64,000 nucleotides of DNA, taken from Paenibacillus spongiae. GTDB lineage: Bacteria > Bacillota > Bacilli > Paenibacillales > Paenibacillaceae. The DNA is taken from the NCBI RefSeq assembly GCF_024734895.1, contig NZ_CP091430.1, positions 3,800,501-3,864,500 of the forward strand, given 5' to 3'. The position numbers and the translations under genes are program-made. The notes below the pieces were generated by a model that saw only the letters and a list, made by a program, of their open reading frames with translations, was not told the DNA's origin and did not search any database. Positions 62,502-64,000 of the stretch are shown piece after piece; position 1 is the stretch's first letter, and each line of letters opens with the position of its first letter.

Positions 62502-64000
62502 ATGAACGACCGCGCGAAATCCGGTTTGACGAGAGCGGCATTAACGATCATGGTCGCCTTGTGCCTGCTCGGCACGCTCTTTCCGACGGGGGTTTCCGCC
62601 CAGATCCCTTATCGGACGATGTACAAAGATCCGCAAACCTGGCAGCAATACCGGATTCAGCCGCTCTACGTTCCGGACAGAATCATCGACGGAAACAGCA
62701 TGGACATCCCGCTCTCCTCGCCTAGCGATATATTCATCGCCGGGAACGATCATGTCTATGTGGCGGATACGGGCAACGATCGAATCGTCGAATTAAATGC
62801 GGCGGGCGAGTTTGTGCGCAGCATCGGCATAGAAGAGGGGCAAGGGAAGCTGAACCAGCCGGAAGGGGTGTTCGTCGCCGATGACGGGACGATCTACGTG
62901 GCGAATTCCGGCGGCCGGAACATCGTTAAATTCGCCGCAAACGGTCAAGTGGAGAACGTATTCGGGAAGCCGGAGTCGAACCTGCTGTATGACGATTATC
63001 ATTTCATCCCGACGAAGCTGGTCGTCGACAGCCGCGGCGTCATGTACATCATCGTCAAGGATACGCATCAAGGGTTGATGCGCCTGAACCCCGAGGGCAA
63101 GTTCACCGGGTTTTTCGGCGCGAACAAGACGAAGCTGGACTGGATGGACCGGTTGAAGCGGACCGTGCTGAACAAGGAGCAGCTGGCCAAAGAGATCGCG
63201 AAGCGACCGAACGCGATCGAGAATGTCACGCTGACGCAAGACGGCTTTCTCGTCACGGCCAGCTTCGGTAAACCTGGCGAAGAGCAAATTAAGAAGCTGA
63301 ATGCCGGAGGGGTCAATGCATTCAAAGGCAAACCTATTAACGAGCTCCAACTTGTCGACATGGCGGTAGACCGTCACGGCTTCCTGTACGGGATCAACCG
63401 GGAAGGGGGGGATATGACGATCTATGATCCGACGGCGGATTCGATGTTCTACTTCGGCGCAGGGGAAAAAACGGCCCGACAGCTCGGCGTCACCAGCTTC
63501 CCGACCAGTATCGCCATTAACGGCAAGAATGAATTATGGCTCGCGGACAGCGGCTTGAATCTGATTCACGTCTATAAACGAACCGCTTTCGGCGAAACGT
63601 TCCTGACCGCCGCCCATTTCTATTTCGAGGGCGAATACGAGGAGAGCAAATCGAATTGGGAAGCGTTGATCCGCGAGAATGGCATGCTGAACATTTCTTA
63701 TAACGGACTGGGCAAAATCGCGCTTCACGAGCAGGATTACGACAAGGCATTGGCCTATTTCAAAATGTCTAACGATTCGGAAGGATATTCCGAGGCGTTC
63801 TGGAATATCCGGTACGATTGGATACGGAAGAATCTTCTGGTTGCGCTTCTTCTTGCTGCCGCTGCGGTATGGGGGGCCGTATTCCTGTCTCGTAGAACAG
63901 CGGCATTCGCCCGCAGCCGGACATGGCCGGCGCAGCTGCGGCAGTATGGGGGCGAGCTTAGAGATGCGCTCTATTTGATCGTTCATCCTTACGAAGGTTT
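62502..64000 (+). CDS. NHL-repeat/TPR membrane protein, incomplete at window end
   Basis: From ATG 62502 (GGAAAGAGAGGGGC upstream) the frame is open to the end of the window (about 500 residues). A signal peptide (ALTIMVALCLLGTLFPTGVSA) precedes NHL-type propeller blades (LSSPSDIFIAGNDHVYVADTGNDRI, LNQPEGVFVADDGTIYVANSGGRNI). A short TPR-like helical pair follows (YFEGEYEESKSNWEALIRENG...YDKALAYFKMS), then a membrane helix (LLVALLLAAAAVWGAVFL). What follows resembles the start of a Yip1-type membrane domain. It is commonly next to such importers in Paenibacillus; role unknown. 26 bases after the permease, so in the same operon. Confidence 0.8.
   Translation, partial: MNDRAKSGLTRAALTIMVALCLLGTLFPTGVSAQIPYRTMYKDPQTWQQYRIQPLYVPDRIIDGNSMDIPLSSPSDIFIAGNDHVYVADTGNDRIVELNAAGEFVRSIGIEEGQGKLNQPEGVFVADDGTIYVANSGGRNIVKFAANGQVENVFGKPESNLLYDDYHFIPTKLVVDSRGVMYIIVKDTHQGLMRLNPEGKFTGFFGANKTKLDWMDRLKRTVLNKEQLAKEIAKRPNAIENVTLTQDGFLVTASFGKPGEEQIKKLNAGGVNAFKGKPINELQLVDMAVDRHGFLYGINREGGDMTIYDPTADSMFYFGAGEKTARQLGVTSFPTSIAINGKNELWLADSGLNLIHVYKRTAFGETFLTAAHFYFEGEYEESKSNWEALIRENGMLNISYNGLGKIALHEQDYDKALAYFKMSNDSEGYSEAFWNIRYDWIRKNLLVALLLAAAAVWGAVFLSRRTAAFARSRTWPAQLRQYGGELRDALYLIVHPYEG

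Overview
The window looks like chromosomal DNA of a soil Firmicute of the Paenibacillaceae (Paenibacillus, Cohnella or a close relative). This is inferred from strong AGGAGG-type ribosome binding sites, several TTG starts, gene families such as Lsa-type ABC-F, Cfr, Rph, HAAS and LacI/AraC/IclR regulators, Firmicute-type solute-binding lipoproteins and MalFG-like sugar permeases. No tRNA, rRNA, CRISPR array, phage module or intact insertion sequence was seen.

Positions 1 to about 40,000 are accessory DNA: short, mostly single-gene units, many in + orientation. It opens with wreckage (an IS110-type transposase scrap, a PadR tail, a broken HAAS/pentapeptide gene), then a GC-rich serine hydrolase that looks transferred. 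Resistance and self-defence genes follow: an Lsa-type ABC-F gene behind a clear attenuator next to a cfr-like 23S rRNA methyltransferase with its own leader (6.6-9.6 kb), a helveticin J-like bacteriocin (10 kb), an APH(6)-like kinase (12.5 kb), many VOC (glyoxalase/bleomycin-resistance fold) proteins, NUDIX, GNAT and DinB proteins, and a rifampin phosphotransferase (33-35.6 kb). About ten copies of a palindromic intergenic repeat punctuate 5.4-26.6 kb, usually just 3' of a gene. Several genes are decayed: two or three VOC remnants, a frameshifted cysteine hydrolase, a headless serine hydrolase and a 274 bp scrap of an FAD oxidoreductase.

Within this lies an operon at 13.3-18.4 kb: TIM-barrel protein, FAD-dependent oxidoreductase, DUF4127 protein and LacI regulator. 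A near-consensus promoter and a perfect LacI-type operator precede it. At 36.0-37.6 kb is a group of unrecognised small genes, including three that share one cysteine-containing repeat unit.

From 40 kb to the end the DNA is more GC-rich and orderly and looks like carbohydrate or glycoside catabolism. It holds an AraC regulator divergent from an FAD oxidoreductase; a second FAD oxidoreductase with one nonsense codon in its FAD motif; a creatininase-family hydrolase; an IclR regulator; a cre-preceded operon (unknown protein, beta-propeller protein, 769-aa FAD oxidoreductase, SDR, M14-like peptidase); a RidA protein; a solute-binding lipoprotein; and an ABC importer operon (ATPase, 981-aa anchored binding protein fused to extra domains, two permeases, NHL/TPR membrane protein running off the end). 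A plausible reading is that the importer brings in an oligosaccharide or glycoside, the paralogous FAD enzymes and the SDR oxidise it, and the hydrolases process the products. The substrate cannot be read from the sequence.
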